Shown: positions 26,775 to 36,134 of the stretch, piece after piece
Layout: each line of letters starts with the position of its first letter
Position numbering within the stretch: the first letter of the stretch is position 1
From: Paracoccus denitrificans
Lineage (GTDB): Bacteria; Pseudomonadota; Alphaproteobacteria; Rhodobacterales; Rhodobacteraceae
Reading direction: 5' to 3'
Assembly: GCF_900100045.1 (NCBI RefSeq)
Contig: NZ_FNEA01000009.1
Location: forward strand, 124,001-188,000
DNA: 64,000 bases
Translations under genes and position numbers: made by a program
The notes under the pieces: generated by a model
Databases searched by the model: none
What the model saw: the letters and a program-made list of their open reading frames with translations, nothing else
What the model was told of the DNA's origin: nothing

Positions 26775-27655
26775 CCCGGATCGCGGGCGATCTCGTCCAG
26801 CAGGAAGGCGCGGAACTTGCGGATCGCGGGACGGTTGCGGCGGCCCTTGGGATAGACCAGCCAGAAGCTGCGGCCGTTCTGCGCCACCAGCGGAAAGGGC
26901 TGGATCAGGCTGCCCGTCGCCAGCTCGAAGCGAAAGAAGCGCGGCGTCAGCAGCGCCACGCCGTAACCTTCCAGCGCCGCCCGCGCTTCGTGCAGGTCGG
27001 TCGAGAGCGTCAGGCCCGGCCGGGGCGGGGATTCCCAGAAATCCACCCCCGCCTCGCGCATCCAGACCGCCCAGTTCGGGTCCACCCGATCCAGCAGCGG
27101 CAGGTTCAGCAGGTCGGCCGGCTCGCGCAACTCGTGCTTTTTCGCCAGCTCGGGCGACAGCATGGGCGTGTATTCGATGGGCATCAGGCAATGTTCCTCG
27201 ACCCCCGGCCAGCCGCCCTCGCCGGCGCGGATCGCGACGGTGATGTCCTCGCGCCCGAAATCGACCAGGTTGTCGCTGGTTTCCAGCCGGACGGCCAGGT
27301 TGGGATGGTTCATCTGGAACTTGCCCAGCCGCGGCGACAGCCACGCCCCGGCAAAGGTCGGCACGGTCGAGATCGACAGCGTCGAGACCGAATCCGCCGA
27401 CGGGTCGGCATAGGCCTCGCGCAGCATGTCGAAGGCGTCGATGGTCGGCCGGGCGAACAGCGCCCCCGTCTCGGTCAGCACGATCCCGCGCGGCTTGCGC
27501 AGGAACAGCGGCGTGGCCAGCCGTTCCTCCAGCAGGCGAATCTGATAGCTGACGGCGGCCTGGGTCATGCCCAGTTCCTCGGCAGCGCGGGTAAAGCTCA
27601 GATGCCGCGCCACCGCCTCGAAGGCGCGCAGGGCGGCAAGCGGAGGAATGGACAT
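26771..27655 (-). CDS. LysR-family regulator, GcvA-like
   Basis: A 294-residue LysR protein of the GcvA/AmpR branch. Its start, MSIPPLAALRAFEAVARHLSF, then TRAAEELGMTQAAVSYQIRLLE, is typical. The effector domain follows from about residue 92. It diverges from the DUF1127 gene at 27760 across a 104 bp gap. A 6-5-6 dyad (27653-27669) covers its own start codon. The target gene is unknown. Confidence 0.82.
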   Translation of the reverse strand: MSIPPLAALRAFEAVARHLSFTRAAEELGMTQAAVSYQIRLLEERLATPLFLRKPRGIVLTETGALFARPTIDAFDMLREAYADPSADSVSTLSISTVPTFAGAWLSPRLGKFQMNHPNLAVRLETSDNLVDFGREDITVAIRAGEGGWPGVEEHCLMPIEYTPMLSPELAKKHELREPADLLNLPLLDRVDPNWAVWMREAGVDFWESPPRPGLTLSTDLHEARAALEGYGVALLTPRFFRFELATGSLIQPFPLVAQNGRSFWLVYPKGRRNRPAIRKFRAFLLDEIARDPG

Positions 27656-27669
27656 AAGCTTGCCTTATG
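27653..27669. promoter_or_regulatory. Candidate GcvA-type LysR box over the regulator start codon
   Basis: CATAAG-CTTGC-CTTATG is a perfect dyad that also satisfies the T-N11-A rule of LysR boxes (T27655, A27667). It overlaps the LysR ATG, so binding would be expected to repress the regulator. Confidence 0.5.
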
Positions 27670-27759
27670 GGTGCTTGCCGAGGCTTTGTTGGTCAATGCC
27701 GCGGAAACCTAGCATGATCGGGTCATGGATCAACCATGATCACCGAAAGGAGGGCAAAA

Positions 27760-28023
27760 ATGTCCGATAATTCCGTATGCGAGCGCCAGCGTCCCTTCCT
27801 GCCGGGCCTGGCCCGGTTGCTTTTCGGTGTGCTGCGTCGCGATAAGCCCAGCCTATCGCCTTGCGCCGACCGGATGGCCGCGCTGGACCATCCCGCGACG
27901 CGCAAGGCGCTGGCCGATCTGCCGTCGCATCTGCTGCGCGACATCGGCGTTGCCGACATGCGCAGCGAAGCCGGGACCGCCCCCTTGCAGGAAGGCGACG
28001 CGCTGCGCCGTCACCTGTGGTAA
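27760..28023 (+). CDS. DUF1127 (YjiS-like) small protein
   Basis: An 87-residue product. Its C-terminal half carries the DUF1127 pattern ALADLPSHLLRDIGVADM. AAAGGAGGG sits just before ATG 27760, so I reject the longer frame from 27736. DUF1127 proteins in Rhodobacter-type bacteria are small, basic and in some cases RNA-binding and stress-linked. Role here unknown. Confidence 0.75.
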   Translation: MSDNSVCERQRPFLPGLARLLFGVLRRDKPSLSPCADRMAALDHPATRKALADLPSHLLRDIGVADMRSEAGTAPLQEGDALRRHLW

Positions 28024-28122
28024 ACCGCCCTGCCGCGCGTCCCTAAGCGACGGGCGCGAGGCAAGCGGATGGACTGGGGATGGGTTGGTTCCAGTGCGGT
28101 CAGCACCGGAACGACGGGCGGA

Positions 28123-28278
28123 TCAGAGGTGGATCGCGTTGAATTTCGTCGCGTCGATACCCAGGCGGCGCAGGTCGGCGGCGGCGGGGTGGCGATGCGC
28201 TTCCGTCGCCGAGGCGACGGCAATGGCGGCCCGCAAGGTCGAAAGGGCCGATGCGATGGAATGGAAGGCGCGGTGCAT
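28123..28278 (-). CDS. 51-residue DUF1127-like small protein
   Basis: A frame too short for usual cut-offs. It starts MHRAFHSIASALSTLRAA and ends DLRRLGIDATKFNAIHL. The tail matches the DUF1127 pattern (D-L-x-x-L-G-I-x-x-x-x-F-x-x-I). The ribosome site is weak (AGGCAG). It converges on the neighbouring DUF1127 gene, so two members of one small-protein family sit together. Coding is inferred from the pattern alone. Confidence 0.5.
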   Translation of the reverse strand: MHRAFHSIASALSTLRAAIAVASATEAHRHPAAADLRRLGIDATKFNAIHL

Positions 28279-28390
28279 TTTTCTGCCTGTCTGTACGATT
28301 CATCGAGGTTTTCGATGACAGACAGATGGGGGCTGCCGGACCTTGCCGCAACGCGGCAAAAGGGCAAGGCGGCCATGCCGCCAGCACATG

Positions 28391-28430
28391 ACAAGCCCCG
28401 GCCGTTCCAGGCCGGGGCTTGTATTTTCTT
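28391..28430. terminator. Strong hairpin terminator, probably bidirectional
   Basis: A perfect 13-bp stem (28391-28403 with 28410-28422) and a 6-base loop are followed on the plus side by ATTTTCTT. It lies just beyond the tctA stop, so it can also end the leftward tct transcript, although the T-run is better on the plus strand. Confidence 0.75.
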
Positions 28431-28432
28431 GA

Positions 28433-29950
28433 TCAGTCCTCGTCGCCGGCAAGCTGGCTCAGAACCTCGCCCTTGCCGCGGGCGCGCAGGATCAGCGGCA
28501 CGATCAGCGCCAGCGCGGCGATCCCCAGGAGCGTGGCGGCGATGGGCGATTGCACCAGCGTCGTCCAGTCGCCCTGGCTGATCGCCAGCGCCCGCCGCAA
28601 CTGTTGCTCGGCCATCGGGCCAAGGATCAGGCCGACGACGATAGGCGCGATGGGATAGCCGAAAAGCCGCATCACATAGCCCAGCACGCCGAAGGCCAGC
28701 AACATTCCCAGCTCGAAGGCCGAGGGATTGGCGCCGATGGTGCCCAGCGTCGCGAACAGCAGGATGCCGGCATAGAGCCAAGGTTTCGGCACCGTCAGCA
28801 GCTTTACCCACAGCCCGATCATCGGCAGGTTCAGCACCAGCAGCATCGCGTTCGCGATCAGCAGCGAGGCGATCAGCCCCCAGACCAGCGTCGGGTTGGT
28901 GGCGAAAAGCAGCGGGCCCGGTTGCAGCCCGAACTGCTGGAAACCGGCCAGCATGATCGCCGCCGTGGCCGAGGTCGGCAGGCCCAGCGTCAGCAGGGGC
29001 ACCAGCGTGCCGGCGGCACTGGCATTGTTCGCGGCCTCGGGACCGGCGACGCCTTCGATGGCGCCGTTGCCGAATTCCTCGGGGTGCTTGGTCAGCTTCT
29101 TTTCGGTCGCATAGGACAGGAAGGTGCCGATCTCGGCCCCGCCCGCCGGCATGGCGCCGATGGGAAAGCCGATGAACGTGCCGCGCAGCCAGGGCTTCCA
29201 CGACCGCGCCCAGTCGCGGCGGTTCATCCAGATCGAGCCCTTGACGGCCGTCACCTCGTCGTCGACCTGCACGCGCTGGCCGGCGATGAACAGCGCCTCG
29301 CCCACGGCGAACATTGCGACGGCCATGGTGGTGACCTCGATCCCGTCCAGCAGCTCGGGCACCCCGAAGGACAACCGCGCCTGCCCGGTGAGCTGGTCGA
29401 TGCCGACGCAGGCCAGCGCCAGGCCCAGGAACAGCGAGGTCAGCCCGCGCAGGGCCGAATCGCCGAACGCGGCCGAGACGGTGACGAAGGCCAGCACCAT
29501 CAGCGCGAAATATTCGCGCGGGCCGAAGACCAGCGCCAGCTTGACGATGCTGGGCGCGAGGAAGGCCAGAAGCAGCGTCGCGATCAGGCCGGCGATGAAC
29601 GAGCCGATGGCGGCCGTGGCCAGCGCGGGGCCGCCGCGGCCCTTGCGGGCCATCTTGTTGCCTTCCAGCGCGGTGATGATCGAGGCGCTTTCGCCCGGCG
29701 TGTTCAGCAGGATCGAGGTGGTCGAGCCGCCATACATGCCGCCGTAATAGATGCCGGCGAACATGATGAGCGAGCCGGCCGGGTCCAGCCGGTAGGTGAC
29801 GGGCAGCAAAAGCGCCACGGTCAGCGCCGGGCCGATGCCGGGCAGGACGCCGACGGCGGTGCCCAGCGTCACGCCGATCAGCGCGTAAAGCAGCATCATC
29901 GGGTCGGCGGCGGTGCCAAGCCCCTGCATCAGGAATTCGAATGCGCTCAT
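28433..29950 (-). CDS. tctA: Tripartite tricarboxylate transporter, large membrane subunit TctA
   Basis: A 505-residue TctA-family protein with about 11-12 membrane segments. Family blocks are [40 protein letters not shown] and [22 protein letters not shown]. Its start is three bases after the tctB stop. It forms the cation-coupled channel for tricarboxylates, or related acids, delivered by TctC. Confidence 0.88.
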   Translation of the reverse strand: MSAFEFLMQGLGTAADPMMLLYALIGVTLGTAVGVLPGIGPALTVALLLPVTYRLDPAGSLIMFAGIYYGGMYGGSTTSILLNTPGESASIITALEGNKMARKGRGGPALATAAIGSFIAGLIATLLLAFLAPSIVKLALVFGPREYFALMVLAFVTVSAAFGDSALRGLTSLFLGLALACVGIDQLTGQARLSFGVPELLDGIEVTTMAVAMFAVGEALFIAGQRVQVDDEVTAVKGSIWMNRRDWARSWKPWLRGTFIGFPIGAMPAGGAEIGTFLSYATEKKLTKHPEEFGNGAIEGVAGPEAANNASAAGTLVPLLTLGLPTSATAAIMLAGFQQFGLQPGPLLFATNPTLVWGLIASLLIANAMLLVLNLPMIGLWVKLLTVPKPWLYAGILLFATLGTIGANPSAFELGMLLAFGVLGYVMRLFGYPIAPIVVGLILGPMAEQQLRRALAISQGDWTTLVQSPIAATLLGIAALALIVPLILRARGKGEVLSQLAGDED

Positions 29951-29953
29951 GGC

Positions 29954-30448
29954 TCAGCCCCGCGGAAAGATCAGATGCTCAAGCGGCCCGGCGGGCAGGT
30001 GCAGCATCAGAAGTTGCGAGAAGATCGCCCAGACCACGAAGGAAACGACGATGCCGATGGGGATGGTCGTCGCCAGGTTGCGCTTGCCGAAGGCCCGCGC
30101 GGTAAAGGCGAAGAGGATGCCGGTCGCGATGGAAAAGCCCGCGACATGCAGCAGCATCAGTTGCGCCGCCAGACCCGCCACGATCCACAGGACCGGCAGG
30201 GCGTTCTGCGGCGCCCGCTGGGGGAAATCGCCGCGCAGCGCCTCGACGGCGGTCCAGACCGCAAGGCCCATCAGCGCGAAGCCGACGACGCGCGGCACGC
30301 TGGCGGGGCCGACGCCGGAATAGCCGCCCAGATCGGCAAGGCGTGCGCTGTCCCACAGCATCACGCCGCCGATCACCACCAGCCCGGCGGCGATGATCAG
30401 CGCCGCCGTATCCCGGCGGCGCGGCGGTTCATAGCGGCTGACGCTCAT
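29954..30448 (-). CDS. tctB: Tripartite tricarboxylate transporter, small membrane subunit TctB
   Basis: A 164-residue protein with four hydrophobic segments, starting [20 protein letters not shown]. Its GPASVPRVVGFALMGLAVW block is typical of TctB. The ATG overlaps the tctC stop (ATGA). Confidence 0.83.
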   Translation of the reverse strand: MSVSRYEPPRRRDTAALIIAAGLVVIGGVMLWDSARLADLGGYSGVGPASVPRVVGFALMGLAVWTAVEALRGDFPQRAPQNALPVLWIVAGLAAQLMLLHVAGFSIATGILFAFTARAFGKRNLATTIPIGIVVSFVVWAIFSQLLMLHLPAGPLEHLIFPRG

Positions 30449-31386
30449 TTCACCAGACCGATGTCCTTGAGGATCGCCTCGGTCGAGGTCACGTCCTGTT
30501 CAAGCTGGGCCTCGAATTCGGGACCGGCGAGGTAGGTGTCCATCCAGCCCTTGTCCGAGAGCTGCTTTTGCCAGTTCTCCGACTTGGCCATCTTTTCGAT
30601 ATCGGCGGTGACCTTGGCCTTCTGCTCGTCCGACAGGCCCGGCGCCGCGGCGACCATGCGCCAGTTCTCCAGCACCACGTCCAGCCCGGCCTCTTGCAGG
30701 GTCGGCGCATCGACGCCCTCCAGCCGCTCGGGCGCGGTCACGGCCAGGAGGCGCAAGGTGCCGGCCTGGATCTGGGCCTCAAACTCGCCCAGCGAGGAAA
30801 TGCCGGCCGTCACCTGGTTGCCCAGGATCGCCGCCAGCGCCTCGCCGCCGCCGGAATAGGCGATGTAGTTGATCTTGGTCGGATCGACGCCCGCCGCCTT
30901 GGCGATCAGGCCCACGGCGATATGGTCGGTGCCGCCGGCCGAGCCGCCGGCCCAGCTGACCGCGCCCGGATCGGCCTTCAGCGCCTCGATCAGCCCGGCG
31001 ACGTCCTGGATGGGCGAGGCGGCGGGGACCACGATCGCCTCGTATTCGCCGGTCAGCCGCGCGATGGGCGTCACGTCCTTGAGCGAGACGGGCGAGTTGT
31101 TGGTCAGGATGGCGCCGACCATGACATAGCCGCCGACGATCAGCGCGTCGGGATTGCCCTTGTTCTGGCTGGCGAACTGCGCCAGCCCGATGGTGCCGCC
31201 GGCGCCGGGCACGTTCTGGACCTGCACCGATTTCGAGATGCCTTCCTCTTGCATCACGGCCTGCATGGTGCGCGCGGTCTGGTCCCAGCCGCCGCCGGGA
31301 TTGGCCGGGGCGATGATGGTGTAATCGGCCATGGCCGGCAGGGCCGTGGCGGCCGCGAACAGGCTGGCGAGAACGAATTGCTTCAT
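30445..31386 (-). CDS. tctC: Tripartite tricarboxylate transporter, binding protein TctC
   Basis: A 313-residue periplasmic receptor of the Bug family. The signal peptide [20 protein letters not shown] is cleaved before DYTII. Family blocks are [36 protein letters not shown] and [28 protein letters not shown] precedes ATG 31386. The real ligand may be citrate, tricarballylate or another acid. Confidence 0.87.
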   Translation of the reverse strand: MKQFVLASLFAAATALPAMADYTIIAPANPGGGWDQTARTMQAVMQEEGISKSVQVQNVPGAGGTIGLAQFASQNKGNPDALIVGGYVMVGAILTNNSPVSLKDVTPIARLTGEYEAIVVPAASPIQDVAGLIEALKADPGAVSWAGGSAGGTDHIAVGLIAKAAGVDPTKINYIAYSGGGEALAAILGNQVTAGISSLGEFEAQIQAGTLRLLAVTAPERLEGVDAPTLQEAGLDVVLENWRMVAAAPGLSDEQKAKVTADIEKMAKSENWQKQLSDKGWMDTYLAGPEFEAQLEQDVTSTEAILKDIGLVK

Positions 31387-31558
31387 GGTCTTCCTCCGCA
31401 TCGGCCGGACGCATGTGCGCCGGTCCCGTTATCCGTATTTTCTGGCTCTGGCCCGCATCTCTCCCGGAATGCGGGCGTCCTCCGTAAGCCCGCGCGCAGG
31501 CGGGCCCCGTGCCTTTCCAGCACAGAAAGCTGTCATGGACCTGACATCGCGGCGAAAA
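31387..31558. promoter_or_regulatory. tctC upstream region with two inverted repeats
   Basis: TGTCA-N6-TGACA (31531-31546) is a perfect dyad and a candidate TctD site. GCCCGCAT-N10-ATGCGGGC (31451-31476) is a perfect 8-bp hairpin that could end the upstream binding-protein transcript or sit in the tctC leader. A promoter was not resolved. Confidence 0.4.
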
Positions 31559-32638
31559 TTATTCTCCGGCCAGGGCCTTGTTCCAGCGCGCCAGCAGCTT
31601 GGCCCGCGTCGCCTGGTCCAGATAGGCCAGAAGGCCGGGGCTGACCGGCACCGGCTTCAGCCGCAGCCCCGCCAGGTCCTGCATGCCGCCCGCCGGGCCG
31701 GGCTGGCCCGCGACCTCAAGGCTGACGGCCGACAGCCGCAGCGTGCGGGACAGAAGGCCCTGCCCCTCGGGCGACATCAGGAAGGCCAGGAAATCCGCGC
31801 CCAGCCCCGGCTGGCGCGCCGCCGCCGGCACCAGCGCCACGCGCGAGACGACCACGGTGAAATCGCGCGGCAGGATCACGCCCACATCGGGATGCCGCCG
31901 CGCCCAGTCGGAGGCATAGGAGCCGAGCAGGTTGTAGCCCAGCCTGAGCCGCCCGTCGGCAATCCGCTCCAGCAACTCGGCCGAGGTCGGGAATTGCTGC
32001 ACGCCCGCCCGGCCCATCGCCTGCACCACCGACCAGATGCCGGGATAAAGCTCCTGGTCGCGGGCCAGGAACAGATAGCCCACGCCCGAGCGCGACACGT
32101 CATAGGTGCCGATCCTGCCCTGCGCCTCGTCCGGGTGCTCGGCCATCCACTGCATCAGGTCGGCACGGGTGGCGGGCGGTTCCCGCCCGGCGAAGCTGGG
32201 CTTGTGATAGGCAAAGACCGCAGGCTCGAAGGTCAGCGCATAGGCGGTGTCGCGCCAGTTCGCCCAGCCCGGCCAGCCGCGCGTGTGCGGCGTCTCGACC
32301 GGCCGGGCAAAGCCGTCATTCGCCAGCTTGACCTGCAGGTCCATGGCCGAGGAAAAGGCGAAATCCGCCGTGCCTCCGCCCGCCTGCGTCTCGGCCACGA
32401 TGCGGTCGTGCAGTTCGGTCGTCAGCAGGTTCTCGTAGCGCACGGTGACGCCGGGATGAAGGTTCTGGAAGGCGGCGACCAGCGGCGCGGCCAGATCGTC
32501 GTCGAGCGAGGAATAGACCGACAGTTCCCGCCCGTCGCCTGCCGGGGCGGGAAACAGCGTCACCTGCGCCGATGCCGGGCCCGGCCACAGCGCAAGTGCT
32601 GTGGCGATGGCTGGCATAAGGCGGGCGATCAGGCGCAT
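31559..32638 (-). CDS. Periplasmic ABC-type (Fe3+/AfuA-like) solute-binding protein next to TctDE
   Basis: A 359-residue extracellular binding protein. The signal peptide from MRLIARLMPAIATALALW is cleaved near ASA-QVTL. ELSVYSSLDDDLAAPLVAAF and VRYENLLTTELHDRIV are typical of the AfuA/PotD-like family. It is divergent from tctD, and such genes are often found beside TctDE-type systems. No ABC permease or ATPase accompanies it, so it may serve as a sensory partner for TctE rather than a transporter part; that is inference. Confidence 0.78.
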   Translation of the reverse strand: MRLIARLMPAIATALALWPGPASAQVTLFPAPAGDGRELSVYSSLDDDLAAPLVAAFQNLHPGVTVRYENLLTTELHDRIVAETQAGGGTADFAFSSAMDLQVKLANDGFARPVETPHTRGWPGWANWRDTAYALTFEPAVFAYHKPSFAGREPPATRADLMQWMAEHPDEAQGRIGTYDVSRSGVGYLFLARDQELYPGIWSVVQAMGRAGVQQFPTSAELLERIADGRLRLGYNLLGSYASDWARRHPDVGVILPRDFTVVVSRVALVPAAARQPGLGADFLAFLMSPEGQGLLSRTLRLSAVSLEVAGQPGPAGGMQDLAGLRLKPVPVSPGLLAYLDQATRAKLLARWNKALAGE

Positions 32639-32717
32639 GATGGGCGACTTTGCCAAAGCGGCAACCCGTTCACAAGCCCGCGCCGCGCCGCTAGGCTGCG
32701 GGCGGGAGAGGGAAAGC

Positions 32718-33389
32718 ATGCGTATTCTGCTTGTCGAGGACAATTTGTCGCTGGCCGAAGGCCTGACCGCACTGTTGCGGCAATCGGGCTATGCGGTGGA
32801 CGTGGTCCATGACGGCGCCTCGGCCGAGGCCCTGGCGGCGGCGGAAAGCTTCGATCTGGTGATCCTCGACCTGAACCTGCCGCAGATGGACGGGCTCGAG
32901 GTGCTGCGCGCCATGCGCGCGCGGCGCAACCCGGCGGCGGTGATGATCCTGACCGCGCGCGGCGCGCCCGAGGAGCGGGTGCGCGGCCTTGACCTGGGCG
33001 CCGACGACTATCTCATCAAGCCCTTCGACATCGGCGAGTTCGAGGCCCGCATCCGCTCGCTTTTGCGCCGGCAGGCGGGTTTGCGCAATTCCACCGTCAG
33101 CTTCGGCGACCTGGTGTTGGACCAGACCGCGCGCAGCTTTCTGCTGGCGGGCCAGCCGCTGGACCTGCCGGCGCGGGAACGCGGGCTTCTGGAGCTGCTG
33201 ATCATGCGCGCCGGCAAGGTGGTGGCGCGCGAATCGATCGTGCAGTCCCTGACCTCGCTCGAGGACGACCTGTCCGCCAATGCCATCGAGCAATATGTGA
33301 GCCGGCTGCGCAAGCGGCTGGCGCCGGCCGGGCTGACCGTCAGGACGGCGCGCGGCATCGGCTATTTTCTCGACCGGGCGGAGCCGTGA
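32718..33389 (+). CDS. tctD: Response regulator TctD (OmpR family)
   Basis: A 223-residue OmpR/PhoB-type regulator. The receiver domain has the acidic pocket LLVEDN, the phosphoacceptor in VILDLNLPQMDG and the lysine in DDYLIKPFD. The winged helix ends LRKRLAPAGLTVRTARGIGYFL. It starts at 32718 after GGGAGAGGGAAA. It overlaps the kinase start by four bases. It probably activates tctCBA, encoded on the other side of the binding-protein gene. Confidence 0.85.
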   Translation: MRILLVEDNLSLAEGLTALLRQSGYAVDVVHDGASAEALAAAESFDLVILDLNLPQMDGLEVLRAMRARRNPAAVMILTARGAPEERVRGLDLGADDYLIKPFDIGEFEARIRSLLRRQAGLRNSTVSFGDLVLDQTARSFLLAGQPLDLPARERGLLELLIMRAGKVVARESIVQSLTSLEDDLSANAIEQYVSRLRKRLAPAGLTVRTARGIGYFLDRAEP

Positions 33390-34816
33390 TCCGGCGGCCG
33401 TTTTCCCTGCGCCGTCGCCTGCTGGCCTGGCTGCTGCTGGCGACGCTGGTGCTGGGAACCGCCGCGCTGATCGACACCTGGCGCGAGGCGGTGCGCATGG
33501 CCAATGCGCTGGCCGACCGGGTGCTGGCCGGCTCGGCGCTGGTGATCGCCGAGCGCGCCTCGCTGGACGAGGACGGGCGCATCGCCATCGAGATCCCCTA
33601 TGGCGCGCTGGAGATGCTGAGTTCCGCCGCGCAGGACCGGGTCTTTTATCGCGTGGACGGCCCGCCGGGCCATATCGTCACCGGCTATGGCGACCTGCCG
33701 ATGGCCCCGGCGCGGCCGGGCGGCGGGCCCGCCTATGCCGACGACGTGTTCCGGGGCGAGCCGGTGCGGGTCGCCAGCCTGGCCCGCGCCGCCTCGACCG
33801 GCATCGACGAGGTGCCCTTTGTCGTGACCGTGGCCGAGACCACCAATGCCCGGCGCGAACTGACGCGGGCGATCCTGATGCGCTCGGCCCTGCGGCTGGT
33901 GCTGATGATCGCGGGGGCGGCGCTGATCGTCTGGATCGCGGTCACGCTGTCCCTGCGCCCGCTTTACCGGCTGGGCGAGGAAATCGCCGCCCGCAATCCC
34001 GACGACCTGAGCCCGATCGAAACGCCGGTCCCGTCCGAGGTGCGCGGGCTGGTCGGCACGGTGAACGGCTTCATGCGGCGGCTGGGCGCGGCGCTGGACG
34101 GGATGCGCAACTTCACCGGCAACGCCGGGCACCAGCTGCGCACGCCGCTGGCCGTGGTGCGCACCCAGCTGGCGCTGGCGGCGCGGGCCGCCAGCCTGCC
34201 CGAAGCGCAGGCCGCGGCGGCCAAGGGCGATGCAGCCGTGGCCCATGCCGAGCGCATCCTTGCGCAACTGCTGCTGCTGGCCCGGGTCGATACCGCCGAG
34301 GGCGCTGCGCTTGCCGCGCCGCTGGAACTGGCGGCGCTGGCCCGCGACCTGACCGCCGAGCACATCCCCGCCGCCGCCGAGGCCGGCATCGACCTGGGCT
34401 TCGAGGGCGGGGGGCCTGTGACGGTCCGCGCCGAGCCGCTGCTTCTGGGCGAGGCGGTGAGCAACCTGATCTCGAACGCGCTGCTGCATGCCGGCCGCGC
34501 GGCCGTGGTGACGGTGCGGGTCGGTCGCGAGGGTGGCGATGCGGTGCTGGAGGTCGAGGATAACGGCCCCGGCATCCCGCCCGCCGCGCGTGCCGCCGCC
34601 GTCAGCCGATTCGCCCGCGGCCAGACCTCGGGACCGGGGATGGGGCTGGGCCTGCCGGTGGCACTGGAAATCGCCAGCCTGTTCGGTGGCCGGCTGGTGT
34701 TGGACGAGAGGGCCGGCGGGCGCGGGCTGTTGGCGCGGATCACCCTGCCGGCGCTGGCAACGACCCGCTCAGCGCAAGAAAATGCCGGCATCGACACGGA
34801 ACCCTTGCAATCGTGA
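33386..34816 (+). CDS. tctE: Sensor histidine kinase TctE
   Basis: A 476-residue membrane kinase starting with GTG. It has helices near residues 12-30 and 170-190 around a periplasmic sensor of about 140 residues. A HAMP-like linker follows, then the H-box GNAGHQLRTPLAVV, N-box NLISNALLHA and G-box DNGPGIPP. The GMGLGLPVALEIA block completes the ATP lid. It pairs with TctD by overlap. Confidence 0.85.
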   Translation: MIRRPFSLRRRLLAWLLLATLVLGTAALIDTWREAVRMANALADRVLAGSALVIAERASLDEDGRIAIEIPYGALEMLSSAAQDRVFYRVDGPPGHIVTGYGDLPMAPARPGGGPAYADDVFRGEPVRVASLARAASTGIDEVPFVVTVAETTNARRELTRAILMRSALRLVLMIAGAALIVWIAVTLSLRPLYRLGEEIAARNPDDLSPIETPVPSEVRGLVGTVNGFMRRLGAALDGMRNFTGNAGHQLRTPLAVVRTQLALAARAASLPEAQAAAAKGDAAVAHAERILAQLLLLARVDTAEGAALAAPLELAALARDLTAEHIPAAAEAGIDLGFEGGGPVTVRAEPLLLGEAVSNLISNALLHAGRAAVVTVRVGREGGDAVLEVEDNGPGIPPAARAAAVSRFARGQTSGPGMGLGLPVALEIASLFGGRLVLDERAGGRGLLARITLPALATTRSAQENAGIDTEPLQS

Positions 34817-34883
34817 CATGGATTCGCCATCTTTTGCGCGTTCGCGTCTTTGTGAACGCAGTTTGATGGCCGGGCCCCTCTGG

Positions 34884-34903
34884 CGAACGTGGCGGCACGT
34901 TCG
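34884..34903. repeat. Perfect 8-bp hairpin upstream of the DUF475 gene
   Basis: CGAACGTG-GCGG-CACGTTCG lies 46 bp before the DUF475 start. It could be in the 5' leader or an operator. There is no T-run, so it is not a classic terminator for tctDE. Confidence 0.5.
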
Positions 34904-34949
34904 TGATGTCGGCATCGATCTTTGACCAGCCGCCTGGACTTGTTCTTAC

Positions 34950-36044
34950 ATGCAGCAAGGAAACAACCCGTCCGCGGGGGGCTCGACGAATGGAACCCAT
35001 CGTCCGACCCTGCACTACTTCAAATGGTCCTTCATCGTCACCGCGCTCGGCCTGGCCCTTGGCGCGGTGCTGGGATGGCAGACGACCGGGACCGTCGGCG
35101 GCACGCTGACGATCTTTTTCATCTGTGCCGTGCTGGCGGTGCTGGAAATCTCGCTTTCCTTCGACAACGCCATCGTCAACGCGAACAAGCTGAAAGAGAT
35201 GACCCCGAAGTGGCAGCGCCGCTTCCTGACCTGGGGCATCCTGATCGCCGTCTTCGGCATGCGGATCGTCTTTCCGCTGCTGATCGTGGTCATCGCAGCC
35301 AATATCGGCCCGTGGCAGGCGATGGTCCTGGCCGCAAGCCAGCCCGACGAATATTCGCGCATCATGCATGACGCGCATCTGCCCATCGCGGCCTTCGGCG
35401 GCACCTTCCTGATGATGGTCGGCCTCAGCTTCTTCTTCGACCATGAAAAGGACGTGCATTGGGTGCGCTGGCTGGAACATCGCATGCAGCGCTATGCCAC
35501 CGTCCGCGGCATCGAGGTGGCGGTGGTGCTGGTCACGGTGCTGATCTTCTCACGCTTCCTCGAAGGGGCCGATTCGCAGGTCTTCTTCCATTCCGCGATC
35601 TGGGGCCTTTTGACCTTCCTGCTGGTCGAGGTGCTGGGTGGCTTGCTCGACAGCTCGCAAGAGGCGATGCAGGCCGGCGCCAAGGGCGGCATCGGCGCCT
35701 TCCTCTATCTCGAGGTGCTGGATGCGTCCTTCAGCTTCGACGGCGTGATCGGCGCCTTCGCGCTGACGCATAACCTGTTCGTCATCGCCATCGGCCTGGG
35801 CATCGGCGCCATGTATGTGCGCTCGATGACCATCATGCTGGTCGAGCGCGGCACGCTGGCGGAATACCGTTTCCTGGAACACGGCGCCTTCTATGCCATC
35901 ATCGCGCTGTCGGTGATCATGTTCGTGCAGCCGCTGGTGCATATCCCCGAGGTCATCACCGGCCTGGGCGGCGCAACCCTGATCGGCATCTCGTTCTGGT
36001 CCTCGATCCGCTGGAACCGCAAGAACCACGCGGTCGAAGCGTAA
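34950..36044 (+). CDS. DUF475/TerC-family integral membrane protein
   Basis: A 364-residue protein with about eight or nine membrane helices. Two internally related blocks, EISLSFDNAIVNANKLKEM and LDASFSFDGVIGAFALTHN, carry the conserved acidic residues of the TerC/DUF475 fold and are probably cation-binding. TerC relatives export manganese or take part in metal loading of secreted proteins; DUF475 members are less studied. A strong terminator follows, so it is probably a single-gene unit. Confidence 0.83.
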   Translation: MQQGNNPSAGGSTNGTHRPTLHYFKWSFIVTALGLALGAVLGWQTTGTVGGTLTIFFICAVLAVLEISLSFDNAIVNANKLKEMTPKWQRRFLTWGILIAVFGMRIVFPLLIVVIAANIGPWQAMVLAASQPDEYSRIMHDAHLPIAAFGGTFLMMVGLSFFFDHEKDVHWVRWLEHRMQRYATVRGIEVAVVLVTVLIFSRFLEGADSQVFFHSAIWGLLTFLLVEVLGGLLDSSQEAMQAGAKGGIGAFLYLEVLDASFSFDGVIGAFALTHNLFVIAIGLGIGAMYVRSMTIMLVERGTLAEYRFLEHGAFYAIIALSVIMFVQPLVHIPEVITGLGGATLIGISFWSSIRWNRKNHAVEA

Positions 36045-36066
36045 GCCCGGCCAAGCGACGCGGAAC

Positions 36067-36097
36067 GGCCGCTGCCTTTCGGGGCGGCGGCCTTTTT
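36067..36097 (+). terminator. Rho-independent terminator after the DUF475 gene
   Basis: A 10-bp stem (36067-36076 with 36083-36092, one G-U pair), a 6-base loop and TTTTT at 36093-36097, starting 22 bases after the stop codon. Confidence 0.85.
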
Positions 36098-36134
36098 GCT
36101 ATCCCTGTCCCTGTGGTTTGAACGAGGGATGGAC

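Noticed and set aside
34817..34949. Manganese (yybP-ykoY) riboswitch before the TerC-like gene
   Set aside because: The conserved core sequences of that riboswitch were not found; only a simple hairpin is present.
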